NCBI GenBank assembly: GCA_016712415.1
Contig: JADJRC010000023.1
Span: forward strand, 13,048 to 77,047
Reading direction: 5' to 3'
Source: Lewinellaceae bacterium
Lineage (GTDB): Bacteria > Bacteroidota > Bacteroidia > Chitinophagales > Saprospiraceae
DNA: 64,000 nt
In this document: positions 7,879 through 17,545 of the stretch, piece by piece
How positions within the stretch are numbered: position 1 is the first letter of the stretch
Layout of the letters: each line of letters begins with the position of its first letter
The notes under the pieces: model-generated
Told to the model about the DNA's origin: nothing
What the model saw: the letters and a program-made list of their open reading frames with translations, nothing else
The model's database searches: none
Made by a program: the position numbers and the translations under genes

Positions 7879-8898
7879 ATGCCCACTGACGTAAATACCC
7901 TCGGCGAATTCGGCCTGATCGAACACCTGACCCAATCATTCCCCATCCGGCAGCCCTCTACGCTCCAGGGCGTGGGCGACGACGCGGCGGTGATCGACAA
8001 CGGCCCGTTTTGCACCGTGGTCAGCACCGATATGCTGGTCGAAGGCATTCATTTTGACCTCGCGTACGTCCCCCTCCGGCACCTCGGCTACAAAGCCGTG
8101 GTGTGCAACCTGTCGGACATCTATGCCATGAATGCCTTCCCCAAACAGATCACGGTTTCCATCGCCATTTCCAACCGGTTCTCGGTGGAAGCACTGGAAG
8201 AACTGTATGAAGGCATCCGCGCGGCCTGCGAGGCGTATGGGGTAGACCTCGTCGGCGGCGACACGGCCTCTTCACCCAAAGGGCTGACGATCAGCATCAC
8301 AGCCATTGGGCAGTGCGAAAAAGAGTTGCTCGCCTACCGCTCCGGCGCGCGGCCCGGCGATCTTATTTGCATCACCGGCGACCTGGGCGCTGCCTATCTG
8401 GGCCTGCAACTCCTGGAGCGGGAAAAACGCATCTGGCAGGAACACCCCGGCGTGCAGCCCGACTTCGAAGACCAGAAATATGTGGTGGGCCGCCAACTCA
8501 AACCCGAAGCGCGGCGCGACATGATCGAAACGTTCCGCAAGATCGACCTAAAACCGACGGCCATGATCGATATTTCAGACGGATTGGCTTCTGAAATATT
8601 TCACATCTGCAAACAAAGCAATACCGGTGCGCTGATCGAGGAAAGCGGCGTGCCCATACACCCCGACACACAATTGCTCGCGCTCAAGTTCAAACTCGAC
8701 CCGATCACCTGCGCGCTCAACGGCGGGGAGGACTACGAACTGCTGTTCACCATCCGCCCCGAGGATGTGGACAAGGTGAAGTTTTTGCCCGATATCTATA
8801 TTGCCGGTGAAATACTGGAAGCCAAAGACGGCATCAAACTGAATACAAAAGGCGGAAACCTGCACCCCTTGCAGGCGCAGGGGTGGGTGCATTTCTGA
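7879..8898 (+). CDS. thiL: Thiamine-monophosphate kinase ThiL
   Basis: A 339-residue kinase from the ATG at 7879 (MPTDVNTLGEFGLIEHL). The open frame extends upstream into a CAACCC word array, which is unlikely to be coding. Family motifs are visible: GVGDDAAVI near residue 32 (metal/phosphate binding), STDMLVEGIHF, VGGDTASSPKG, the ISDGLASE segment and NGGEDYELLF near the C-terminus. It phosphorylates thiamine monophosphate to the active cofactor thiamine pyrophosphate in the cytoplasm. No other thiamine gene is nearby. Length and motifs are complete. Confidence 0.95.
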   Translation: MPTDVNTLGEFGLIEHLTQSFPIRQPSTLQGVGDDAAVIDNGPFCTVVSTDMLVEGIHFDLAYVPLRHLGYKAVVCNLSDIYAMNAFPKQITVSIAISNRFSVEALEELYEGIRAACEAYGVDLVGGDTASSPKGLTISITAIGQCEKELLAYRSGARPGDLICITGDLGAAYLGLQLLEREKRIWQEHPGVQPDFEDQKYVVGRQLKPEARRDMIETFRKIDLKPTAMIDISDGLASEIFHICKQSNTGALIEESGVPIHPDTQLLALKFKLDPITCALNGGEDYELLFTIRPEDVDKVKFLPDIYIAGEILEAKDGIKLNTKGGNLHPLQAQGWVHF

Positions 8899-8999
8899 GG
8901 CGTTCCCCGAAGAGCCTTCAGGCACTTTTCAATAGGGGTATCCGTATTGCGCTTTGAACATCCAAATGAAATTTGAAAAATGAAATCGCCGGCATATTA

Positions 9000-10112
9000 A
9001 TGATGAAAACACCCTTGTTGTCCGCTCTGCTTATCCTGGTACTGCTCCAGGCCTGCAGCGTGCTGCGATCGCCCGTCCGGGAAAAGGCGCCTCTCTCCGT
9101 CATCGCCTACTACGCCGGGCCGGGTACCGACCTGCATGAATACAAATGGGCGCAACTGACGCATGTGATCTACAGTTTTTGCCACCTCAGGGGAAATGAA
9201 CTGGCTGTTGACGACGCCAACGACAGCCTCATCATCCGCAAACTGGTCGCCCTCAAACAGCAATACCCGCACCTGAAAGTACAACTTTCGCTCGGCGGCT
9301 GGGGCGGCTGCAAAATGTGTTCAGAGGTGTTTTCCACGGAAAAGGGCCGCGCGGATTTTGCCGCTTCCGTCGCCCGACTGCTGAAAGAATACCGCGCCGA
9401 CGGCATCGACCTCGACTGGGAATACCCGGCCATCGAAGGGTATCCCGAACACCCGTACATGCCGGACGACCGGCGCAATTTCACACTTTTGGTACAGGCG
9501 TTGCGCCATGTGCTGGGCCAGCATTACGAGATCAGTTTTGCTGCGGGCGGGTTCGCCACATTTTTTGACCGGTCCATCGAATGGGGAGCCGTGATGCCCC
9601 TGCTCGACCGGGTAAACCTGATGAGTTACGACCTTGTAAGCGGCTACAGCACCGTCACCGGCCACCATACGCCGCTGTATTCGAGTCCGGGGCAGGAGGT
9701 TTCCGCCAATTTTGGCGTGCGATACCTGGTAAAACTGGGCGTGCCGAAACAAAAGATCGTCATCGGCGCGGCCTTCTATGCGCGCACCTGGGAGCAGGTG
9801 GCCGACATCAACCATGGTCTTTACCAGTCGGGGAAGTTCAAACAGTTCGTGCCGTACGACGCCTTTGAAAAAACGATCAGCGCCGAAAAGGGCTTTGTAT
9901 TTTACCGGGACAGCATTGCAGGAGCGCCGTACGCCTACAGCGCCGAACAAAAACTGTTTGCCACGTTCGACGACGCCGTTTCCGTGGCCCTGAAAACGAG
10001 GTACGCCCGGGATCAGGGCCTCGGCGGCATCATGTTCTGGCAACTCCGGGGCGACAAGCCGGAAAAAGGATTGCTCCAGGCCATCAGCAATGAAAACAGA
10101 CCCAAACAATAG
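9000..10112 (+). CDS. Glycoside hydrolase family 18 (chitinase-like) lipoprotein
   Basis: The start at 9000 (or the adjacent ATG at 9003) gives a lipoprotein signal, with LVLLQACS as the lipobox. The mature part is a GH18 barrel: SLGGWGG on strand 3 and the catalytic signature DGIDLDWE at residues 134-141, with the acid Glu at 141. MSYDL and the final MFWQLRGD complete the active-site set. It should hydrolyse chitin or N-acetylglucosamine oligomers by substrate-assisted catalysis from a membrane-anchored position. No chitin-binding module is visible. The BLUF gene follows closely. Confidence 0.93.
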   Translation: MMKTPLLSALLILVLLQACSVLRSPVREKAPLSVIAYYAGPGTDLHEYKWAQLTHVIYSFCHLRGNELAVDDANDSLIIRKLVALKQQYPHLKVQLSLGGWGGCKMCSEVFSTEKGRADFAASVARLLKEYRADGIDLDWEYPAIEGYPEHPYMPDDRRNFTLLVQALRHVLGQHYEISFAAGGFATFFDRSIEWGAVMPLLDRVNLMSYDLVSGYSTVTGHHTPLYSSPGQEVSANFGVRYLVKLGVPKQKIVIGAAFYARTWEQVADINHGLYQSGKFKQFVPYDAFEKTISAEKGFVFYRDSIAGAPYAYSAEQKLFATFDDAVSVALKTRYARDQGLGGIMFWQLRGDKPEKGLLQAISNENRPKQ

Positions 10113-10161
10113 GAAAATCAAAAAAACGGTGTACTTTTCGGTGACACGCAAAAAATATCCG

Positions 10162-10611
10162 ATGCCCGTTTTTCATCTCATATACCGATCCAGGGCCAAC
10201 GCACATTTTTCCGACGAAGACCTGATCCAGCTGCTGCGGGAGTGTCGGCTTAACAATGCCCCAAAAAAAATAACGGGCCTGCTTCTCTATGGTTTCGGCA
10301 GTTTTATCCAGTTGCTCGAAGGCGAGGAAGACGCCGTGCGGGATCTGTACTTCCAGCATATCGTGCATGACGGGCGACACCGCGAGCACAAGGTGCTGCA
10401 TATGGCGCCGGTATCAAAACGCCTGTTCAAAGACTGGTCCATGGCCTTCCGGCCGATGGATGCCCTGCGGGTGCAACACCTGAAAGGATATATGGAACCA
10501 CAGCAGCAAACGACCGACCATAAGCGCAACATACTGGCGCCCCTTCGATTGCTGGAAGTGATGCAGGCCTTTTCGCTCAATATGCGAAAAACCGACAGCG
10601 TGTACCGCTAG
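10162..10611 (+). CDS. Short BLUF-domain blue-light photoreceptor
   Basis: A 149-residue protein from the ATG at 10162 (MPVFHLIYRS); the frame extends to 10090 but those residues have no BLUF match and overlap the chitinase gene. The flavin-binding set matches AppA spacing: Y8, N32 and Q50, the same 24- and 42-residue distances as Tyr21, Asn45 and Gln63 of AppA. ITGLLLY and the W92-S93-M94 segment are also present. FAD bound here would give a red-shifted signalling state in blue light. Beyond residue 100 there is only a ~50-residue helical tail, so it must signal through a partner. It lies 49 bases after the chitinase gene. Confidence 0.93.
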   Translation: MPVFHLIYRSRANAHFSDEDLIQLLRECRLNNAPKKITGLLLYGFGSFIQLLEGEEDAVRDLYFQHIVHDGRHREHKVLHMAPVSKRLFKDWSMAFRPMDALRVQHLKGYMEPQQQTTDHKRNILAPLRLLEVMQAFSLNMRKTDSVYR

Positions 10612-10639
10612 TGCCTGTACCGGGAGCGTTACCGACGAA

Positions 10640-10716
10640 TAATGAGCGACGAGAGGTACGCCGTACTTACAGGTCCGGCGCTCGTGCGACGCTGCAACGG
10701 ACTTGGAAGTCCGTTG
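10640..10716. repeat. REP-like hairpins between the BLUF gene and metG
   Basis: CAACGGACTTGGAAGTCCGTTG at 10695-10716 splits into two exact 10-base arms around GG. A weaker inverted structure containing CAGGTCCGGCG precedes it. The same CAGGTCCG and CGGAYTT words occur in the repeats at 2225-2373 and 34506-34578. The two flanking genes converge here. Confidence 0.7.
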
Positions 10717-10729
10717 TACACATGCCGCA

Positions 10730-12882
10730 CTAGCTAACGCCCATGCCGTTCGGCCAATCGGCAGCAGGACTTACAAAGCTGAGTTTGCCGTCAGCGTCTT
10801 CAGCCATCAGGATCATGCCTGCCGATTCGGAACCCATCATTACCCTTGGTGCGAGGTTGGCTAATACGATTACCTGCCGGCCGACCACCTCTTCGGGACT
10901 GTAGTGCTCGGCAATACCGGAAAGTATGGTGCGCGTTTCGAAGCCCAGGTCGACGCTGAGTTTCAGCAGTTTTTTGGATTTTTCCACTTTCTCGGCGGTC
11001 AGGATGGTGCCGGTACGGATATCCAGTTTGGAAAAATCGTCGTATTGAATCGTTTCTTTCACGGGTTTGTAGTTGATGGTTGCCGGTTGGGCTTCCCGGG
11101 TTGCGGCCTGGTTGGCCAGGTCGGTAGCGTTGAGTTTGTCTATTTGTTTCTGGATTACCTCGTCCGGGATACGGCTGAACAGGTGCTCTGCCTGGCCCAG
11201 GGCGTGGTTGGGCTGCACGATGGGGTTGCCCTCCACCAGTTCGTTGAGGATATCGAGCAATTCGCCGTTGTCGCGCAGGGCCGGCAGCCCGAGCATGTTG
11301 CGCAGGCGGGTTGCGGAAAACGGCAAAAACGGCCGGATGGCGACGGACAGCACGGCGACAAACTGGAGCGACAGGTTCATGACCACCCGAACGGTATCGG
11401 GGTCGGTTTTTTCCATTTTCCAGGGTTCGTTGAATTGCAGCAGGGCGTTGCCGGCGCCGGAAATTTCCATGACCACACGCAGCGCTTCGCGAAAGTTGAA
11501 GTGCTCGATATGCGTGTTCATTTCCTCGAGTTTTTTGTGCAGTGTTGCCAGTTCTTCGTTGTACTGACCGGCCTTGTCGGCCTCCCAGCCGCTTTTGACG
11601 GGCAGGTCCGGGTTCACGGAAGGCACGATACCGCCGTAATATTTGTGCGACAGCACCAGCACCCGGTTGACAAAATTGGCGAGGTTGTTCACCAGTTCGT
11701 TGTTGTTGGTTTCCTGAAAACCCTTCCAGGTAAACTCGCTGTCGCTCTGCTCCGGCATCTTTTTACCATATTGTAGCGCAACGCATCTTCCTGGCCGGCA
11801 AACTCCGCGCAGTATTCGTGCACCCACACCGCCCAGTTTTTGGAGGTAGACAACTTGCGGCCTTCCAGGTTGAGAAACTGGTTGGCGGGTACGTTCACGG
11901 GCAGGATAAAATCGCCGTGCGCCTTCAGGATAGCCGGAAAAATGAGGCAGTGGAACACAATATTGTCCTTGCCGATAAAGTATACCAGCCGGGTATCCGG
12001 GTTTTTCCAGTACAGTTCCCAGTTTTTGCCGTGGTCCTGCGCCCATTGTTTGGTAGCAGAGATATATCCGATGGGCGCATCGAGCCAGACGTACAGTTTT
12101 TTGCCTTCCGAGCCCGGAATTTCGGGGGGGACATCGACCCCCCACTCCAGGTCGCGGGTCATGGCCCGGGGTTGCAGGCCCTGGTCGAGCCAGGAATTGC
12201 ACTGCCCGAGCACATGGTTTTTCCAGTCGGCCGGATGGTGCAATTGCTTGCCGTCGACCTTGCCGGTGTTGATCCATTCGCGCAGCCAGGCCTCGTGTTT
12301 GTCGAGACGGAGAAACCAGTGTTTGGTCGGGCGTTTCACCGGCACCGAGCCGCTCAGCATGGATTTGGGTTCGATCAGGTCGGTAGGGCTAAGTGTGGAG
12401 CCGCAGCGCTCGCACTGGTCGCCGTAGGCTTCCGGGTTGGCACAAACAGGGCAGGTGCCGACGATATAGCGGTCGGCGAGAAACTGTCCGGCTGTTTCGT
12501 CGTAGTACTGCTCCGTCGTTTCTTCGATAAACTCGCCGTTGTTGTTCAGTTTTCGGAAAAAATCCTGCGAAGTGGCGTGGTGGATCGGCGCGGAGGTGCG
12601 GTGGTAGATATCAAACGAAATACCGATTTTTTCAAAGGTATCCCGGAGTATCGCGTGGTATTTGTCGACGATCGCCTGCGGCGTGGTGCCTTCCTTGCGC
12701 GCTTTTACCGTGATGGCTGCACCGTGCTCGTCGGAGCCGCAAACGAACACCACGTCCCTGCCCATCAGCCGCAGGTAGCGGACGTAGATATCGGCGGGCA
12801 AATAGGCGCCGGCCAGGTGGCCGATGTGCAGCGGGCCATTGGCATAAGGCAAGGCAGCGGTAACGAGGTATCGTTTTTTCAT
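10730..12882 (-). CDS. metG: Methionine--tRNA ligase (one-base frameshift in an A5 run)
   Basis: The product would be 717 residues if one A is restored in the run at 11760-11764 (T5 on the plus strand), joining ALRYNMVK to MPEQSDSEFTWKG. Class I synthetase motifs are present: LHIGHLAGAY (HIGH) near residue 20, the zinc knuckle CPVCANPEAYGDQCERCG, and RKLSTSKN (the KMSKS equivalent). The C-terminus carries a Trbp111-like tRNA-binding domain (DIRTGTILTAEKV). This enzyme is essential, so the frameshift is most likely a sequencing or assembly error. A TATTTTTG -7 element lies at 12949-12956 on the minus strand, and a repeat of ACCGTCY words sits in the leader. Confidence 0.93.
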
Positions 12883-12889
12883 TTGTTAA

Positions 12890-12930
12890 CGGTGGACGGT
12901 AGACGGTGGACGGTAGACGGTGGTGGCAGC
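12890..12930. repeat. ACGGTGG/ACGGTAG word array before metG
   Basis: Alternating ACGGTGG and ACGGTAG words fill the leader directly upstream of the metG start on the minus strand. It lies between a candidate -7 element (12949-12956) and the start codon, so it would be part of the mRNA leader. Confidence 0.6.
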
Positions 12931-13095
12931 GCTTGTCATGACGGGGCGCAAAAATACAGCGGGCAAAACGGAAAATGGGTGGTAAAAGTTCTTTTACGCA
13001 GAAATATCGGCAGGCTTGATGTAAAATATATACCGGCTGCAACAACCAGGAGAATCAGGGGAATTATCCAGAATATTTCGTTCATCGTGCGTCGA

Positions 13096-13695
13096 TCAAA
13101 TTAACTCCCGAATAGGTATTACCTCAATTGAGGCCACCTCCCGTTCGAACCACTTGAGGGGCGCCTGTGTGTTGTCGCCCGTCTGTGTGTCGCACTTGAA
13201 AAAGAGATAATACAGTTGCATGCAGTAGTCCATCCTGGACAACAACATGTCGAGCGATTTGAATTTTTCAGAAGGCGCCTGTTCGCCGTGCCGGCCGGCC
13301 AGCCAGGCATAGTAGGCGTCGTCGTGCGTTTCGATAACATCCAGAATGGCCTCGTCGCTCGTATATGATTCCATGAAGCGCCGGGCCAGTCGGCCGTGGT
13401 GTTTTTGCCAGTCGCGGGGGCGAGATCGGTCTTCGGCGTATTTGAATGTATCGTGCGCAAAAGCGATCAATCGAAGTTGATGGCGCTGGAATCCGGGCAG
13501 TCCCGGGATCAGGTCGATATTGTCGAGCACTTCCCTGACGTGCAGCGCGACCTTGCCTTCCGGATGGCCGAAGCGGGGTTCGCCCCAGAGCAGGCCGTGC
13601 CGGAATTCCGCCAACGCCAGAAGACTGCTTTCCAGGACAGTTTCCGGTTGCAGCAGTTTTTCCAGTCCATGCGGTTCTTCCAAAAGGCGCTTCAT
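13096..13695 (-). CDS. HD-domain phosphohydrolase-like protein
   Basis: A 199-residue protein with an HD-type metal centre: VALHVREVLDN supplies a first histidine, LIAFAHDTFKY the His-Asp pair, and the WQKHHGRLARRF and VIETHDDAYYAW blocks supply further histidines and aspartates. The HD superfamily hydrolyses phosphate esters, often nucleotides, but the substrate is not predictable here. The size and arrangement suggest a single-domain cytoplasmic enzyme. It lies between metG and the HtrA protease with no tight operon link; about 225 bases on its upstream side show nothing recognisable. Confidence 0.75.
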   Translation of the reverse strand: MKRLLEEPHGLEKLLQPETVLESSLLALAEFRHGLLWGEPRFGHPEGKVALHVREVLDNIDLIPGLPGFQRHQLRLIAFAHDTFKYAEDRSRPRDWQKHHGRLARRFMESYTSDEAILDVIETHDDAYYAWLAGRHGEQAPSEKFKSLDMLLSRMDYCMQLYYLFFKCDTQTGDNTQAPLKWFEREVASIEVIPIRELI

Positions 13696-13920
13696 CAGTG
13701 GTGTTTGTCGGTCGAATATTAAAGTTGGTCGGGCAATGGCAACAGGGGTAAAACAAGCTTGGAAACCTTGTCGTTTATCCCTTTTAAAATGTGAACTTGA
13801 ACCGGAACTCGTAGTTGGTTAATACGACGTTAAAACCCGGAGAAACGGCAGCAAATACGCAGGCAAAGCGTTTTTACTTCGCTCCGTGCAAACAAAGTTA
13901 GGCAAACATAAAACCATTAA

Positions 13921-15078
13921 ATGCGAGCATACATGAATAAATTCTGGTCAACCCTTCTTGCCGGCGCCATGGGCGGGGTGGTAGCGTTTGGCGCAGCAAA
14001 AATGCTTGAACCCGCCCGGCAGGCCAATACTGCCGTTACGCCCGTCGTACGGCAGGTGAACTATGGCGGCACTCCGGTACCGTTCGACTTCACCAAGGCC
14101 GCCGAACGATCCATGCCGGCCGTCGTGCACATCAAGGCTTCCGAAAGCCGCCAAATGGCCTTGCAACGCCAGCAGCAGCAGCGCTACACCGATCCGTTCG
14201 AGTATTTTTTCGGGCGCAGTTTCGGGTATCAGCAGCAGCCGCGCTCGGGCACAGGCTCCGGTGTGATCTACACCGACGACGGTTACATCCTCACCAACAA
14301 CCACGTGGTGGAGTTCGCCGATGAATTTGAGGTGACCCTCCACGACAACCGCGAGTTCAGCGCCCGCCTGGTCGGACGCGACGAAAGTACCGATATGGCC
14401 GTCATCAAGATTGACGCCAAAGAACTGCCTTTTATCGAAATCGGCAACTCCGACGATGTCCGGGTAGGCGAATGGGCGCTTGCCGTAGGCAACCCGTTTG
14501 ACCTGACCTCTACCGTCACCGCCGGTATCATCAGCGCCAAGGGTCGCGACATCAACATCATCAAGAGCGGACGAGCCATCGAGTCGTTTATCCAGACCGA
14601 CGCCGCCGTCAACCCCGGCAATTCCGGAGGCGCCCTGGTCGACGTGAACGGCAAACTGATCGGCATCAATTCCGCCATCGCCACGCCGAACGGCGTATTT
14701 GCCGGTTACTCCTTTGCCATACCGGTCAACCTGGTGAAACGCATCGCCGACGACCTGATCAAATACGGCGAATACCGCCGCCCCTACCTCGGCGTGGATA
14801 TCGCCCCGATGGATACCTACCTGGCCAACCAACTGGGCGTCGATTACCGGCAGGGTGTTGCCGTGATAAAAATTATGCCCAACGGATCGGCGGAAAACTC
14901 CGGCATCCGGGAAAAGGATATCGTGACCAAAATAAATGGCAAAAACGTGACAAACGTCTCGGAACTGATTGAGCAAATCGGTCGTTTTAAAATAGGCGAT
15001 TCGGTGCAGCTGACGGTGGTAAGAGATGGAAAAGAAAGAGATATGAACGTCAGGCTCAAGGCCCGCGCCAATGAATAA
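13921..15078 (+). CDS. HtrA/DegP-family periplasmic serine protease
   Basis: A 385-residue protease. The N-terminal segment WSTLLAGAMGGVVAFGA is a signal/anchor. The trypsin-like domain holds the catalytic triad H128 (TNNHVV), D158 (STDMAVIK) and S235 (NPGNSGGAL). One PDZ domain follows (about residues 285-378), starting at YLGVDIAP. Family members degrade misfolded envelope proteins and help chaperone outer-membrane proteins. A single PDZ makes it DegS-like in layout, though Bacteroidota HtrA proteins of this size are common. ATG codons at 13921 and 13933 are both possible starts. An intrinsic terminator follows at 15118. Confidence 0.93.
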   Translation: MRAYMNKFWSTLLAGAMGGVVAFGAAKMLEPARQANTAVTPVVRQVNYGGTPVPFDFTKAAERSMPAVVHIKASESRQMALQRQQQQRYTDPFEYFFGRSFGYQQQPRSGTGSGVIYTDDGYILTNNHVVEFADEFEVTLHDNREFSARLVGRDESTDMAVIKIDAKELPFIEIGNSDDVRVGEWALAVGNPFDLTSTVTAGIISAKGRDINIIKSGRAIESFIQTDAAVNPGNSGGALVDVNGKLIGINSAIATPNGVFAGYSFAIPVNLVKRIADDLIKYGEYRRPYLGVDIAPMDTYLANQLGVDYRQGVAVIKIMPNGSAENSGIREKDIVTKINGKNVTNVSELIEQIGRFKIGDSVQLTVVRDGKERDMNVRLKARANE

Positions 15079-15117
15079 GCATAAAGTAAAAGTTGGTTTT
15101 TCGTTTTGTTTTGATGT

Positions 15118-15152
15118 GTCTGCTCCGCGCAATGCGGGGCAGACTTTTTTTT
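15118..15152 (+). terminator. Intrinsic terminator after the HtrA gene
   Basis: GTCTGCTCCGC pairs with GCGGGGCAGAC (one G-T wobble) around a short loop, followed by eight T residues. It lies 40 bases past the protease stop codon. Confidence 0.85.
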
Positions 15153-15315
15153 GCAAAAAAAGTCGTTCATTTGCAGCCAAAGTAATTTCATCCCTGTTGC
15201 CTTTTTCCCTTCCTGTGTGCGCCTTTCCGGCTTTCATGTACCTTATACCTGAACATTCCCCGGTTGATGACCCCGCCTGCCGGCGCGGGTTGGGAGGGGG
15301 TAAAACATTCTAGTT

Positions 15316-16326
15316 ATGAAAAGAACCCTGTTGTTGGCGACCCTGTTTGTGCTGATGGGTGGCGCTGCCTGGTACGCCCTGAACAAAAAAAGCGAATCCG
15401 GAACCCGCAATTCATGGGATATGGCGTTTGCGGTGCCCAATACGGGCGATATTTACAAGGTTTTTCTCGCCGACCGAAAGGGGAACACGGCCACGCTCGA
15501 ACGCAAGGACGGCTACTGGGCCTACAACGGAGACAAGCGCGCGCGCGACAATGCGATCGGCGCCCTGATGGAAACGGTGTCCAAACTCAATGTCTGGTAT
15601 GTTCCGGCAGAAGCCGCCGAAAAGAACATGATCAAGAGCCTTGCTACCGAGGGCATCAAGGTAGAAATCTACGACAAGGCCGGTAAAAAGATCAAGGCAT
15701 ACTACGTCGGCGGCGTGACCCCCGACGAACTCGGCACCTTCATGATTATGGAAGAGGCCGATCAGCCCTATATCATGCATATCCCTTCGTTTGTGGGTCA
15801 ACTCCGGCTCAGGTACCGCCTGGGCGACGACTACTGGACCGACCGGAATATCTTCAACGAAAAACCGGAAGAGATAGAGTCGGTCGCGGTAGAATACCCC
15901 CAAATGAAGAGCGCATCTTTCCGCCTGGAAAAAGTAGCGGAAGCCCAATACGAAATAAAGCCGTTTTTCAGCACTACAACAGCAATCAGCCAGCCGCAGC
16001 GCAAAGGCGTGCCGGAAGCCTATATTTTACAATTTGAAAAACTGGGTGCGGAGGGGTTTGAAAATAAAAACCCGCTTCGGGATTCCGTCAGGGCGCTGGT
16101 GCCGTTTGCTGTCGTAACCGTCAGGAAAACCGACGGCAAAGAGAAACAGGTGCGGTTTTGGCCCGCCGAGACGATAGAGTCGCGCGATGGCAGGGAGCAC
16201 ATCAACCGGTACTTTGCCGAAGTGGACCAGAACGATTTTCTCTCTGTTCAGGACCGCGTATTCGGCCCGATATTCCGGAGTTACAGTTTTTTCTTCGAGG
16301 GCGCGGAGCGGAAGATCCGCAACTGA
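15316..16326 (+). CDS. DUF4340 domain protein, membrane-anchored
   Basis: A 336-residue protein with one N-terminal membrane segment (about residues 4-22) and a large extracytoplasmic domain. The opening pattern (FAVPNTGDIYKVFLADRKG, then ERKDGYWAYNG) is that of DUF4340 proteins, which in Bacteroidota often accompany GldG-like ABC-associated genes. No such ABC genes are next to this copy. Function is unknown; the domain appears built of beta-rich repeats. It ends one base before the stop of the convergent membrane-protein gene, so the two transcripts would overlap at their 3' ends. Confidence 0.7.
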   Translation: MKRTLLLATLFVLMGGAAWYALNKKSESGTRNSWDMAFAVPNTGDIYKVFLADRKGNTATLERKDGYWAYNGDKRARDNAIGALMETVSKLNVWYVPAEAAEKNMIKSLATEGIKVEIYDKAGKKIKAYYVGGVTPDELGTFMIMEEADQPYIMHIPSFVGQLRLRYRLGDDYWTDRNIFNEKPEEIESVAVEYPQMKSASFRLEKVAEAQYEIKPFFSTTTAISQPQRKGVPEAYILQFEKLGAEGFENKNPLRDSVRALVPFAVVTVRKTDGKEKQVRFWPAETIESRDGREHINRYFAEVDQNDFLSVQDRVFGPIFRSYSFFFEGAERKIRN

Positions 16327-16327
16327 G

Positions 16328-17545
16328 TCATTCGGGAAACAGCACCTCCTCGAGCTCGCGCACGGCGTCGATGGTGGCGAAATCTGCCAGGTGGTAAAAA
16401 TGCCTGCGCGTTTCTTCAAACAACGCATGTACCTCGTCCCGGTGGTCGCCAAAACGAAGGACCACGTTTTGCAACTGCCGCTCTGCGAAGTTTTGCGCCG
16501 AGCCGCGCAGCTGATAAATTTTGGCAACCAGGCCCAGCCAGAAATAATACGTGCGCTTGTCGTCGTAGCTGAGCGTATCGCCGGGCGCGGTATTGTGCCT
16601 GACCTTTCCGCCCAGTTTACGGACCACGGCGACGGTCGTCTGCACGTGTCCGTGCTGGAGCGCTTCGTTGCCCAGTACAAACATTTCGCGGGAGGTAGAT
16701 TCGATAGCGGAGAGCTTTTCCACGGCGTCCATGACCGATGGAAGGTCATTTTTCAGCATGGCTTTTATACCGATTTCCTTCATACAGTTGCCGATTGTGG
16801 TATTGAGGTACGAGGTGCTCGCTTCGCGCATGCCGTTGCGGTGGGTATGGCTGTAGGTAAGGATCAGGATATCGAGCACCTTGCGCATGTTCTCGTTATT
16901 GACCTGGGCGCCGTCGTAAGTGGCGCTCAGGCAGACGGCATTTTCGAGTATTTCCCCGATTAATTTGGTATCCCTGTCTTTGTTGGGCACGTTCAGCAGG
17001 TACTCTACCAGGCGCTCGCACTGCTCGAGAAAAATATTTTTCACCCGGCCGGCCGGCAATTCGCGGGCCAGCAGGCCCAGGTCTTCCAGGTCTTTCTTAC
17101 CGAGTTTTTTGTGCTCGGCAAAATAGTGGATGGCGTCGTCGGCAATTTTCTCGGAGAGTTGCTGTTCGATGTTGCGGGTGGAGTAGAAGTTGTGCAGGAG
17201 GTAGCGGTAGCCCAGGTAAAGGATGGCGGCGATTATACCGATGACAAAGAGGGTAACGAACCATTCGGGCATATCATATTGGTGCTCCAGGTCGTATATC
17301 AGGTGGTTGCTTTGCAGGAACAGAAACAGGATCAGGATGATCTGGAGCAACAGGAACCGCGATCCGCGCACGCCCAGTTTTTCGTTATAAATATTGCGCA
17401 GCGCATCGGGAATGAAGGTCTGAAAGATCAGGGCCGGCACGCCCATGATAAACACGATATAGGTGATGGCTATGCTTACTGCCGAGGCAAGCCATTCATC
17501 GCCGAGAAACCGGTCGGGGTCGTTGAACAGAAGGATTATTGCCAT
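16328..17545 (-). CDS. Membrane protein with three N-terminal helices and a helical cytosolic domain, unknown family
   Basis: A 405-residue protein I do not recognise. Three hydrophobic segments lie at about residues 19-41, 64-84 and 95-116, with IYNEKLGVRGSR between the first two. The remaining ~290 residues are charged, helix-rich and free of membrane segments, with a repeated-helix look (for example NTTIGNCMKEIGIKAMLKND and similar pairs). The start codon lies inside the end of the receiver gene (10-base overlap), so translation is probably coupled to it and to the kinase before it. That makes it a likely output or sensing partner of this signalling operon. No catalytic motif is evident. 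Confidence 0.7.
   Translation of the reverse strand: MAIILLFNDPDRFLGDEWLASAVSIAITYIVFIMGVPALIFQTFIPDALRNIYNEKLGVRGSRFLLLQIILILFLFLQSNHLIYDLEHQYDMPEWFVTLFVIGIIAAILYLGYRYLLHNFYSTRNIEQQLSEKIADDAIHYFAEHKKLGKKDLEDLGLLARELPAGRVKNIFLEQCERLVEYLLNVPNKDRDTKLIGEILENAVCLSATYDGAQVNNENMRKVLDILILTYSHTHRNGMREASTSYLNTTIGNCMKEIGIKAMLKNDLPSVMDAVEKLSAIESTSREMFVLGNEALQHGHVQTTVAVVRKLGGKVRHNTAPGDTLSYDDKRTYYFWLGLVAKIYQLRGSAQNFAERQLQNVVLRFGDHRDEVHALFEETRRHFYHLADFATIDAVRELEEVLFPE

Noticed and set aside
11818..13104. 428-residue open frame on the plus strand
   Set aside because: Antisense to metG; no recognisable motif.
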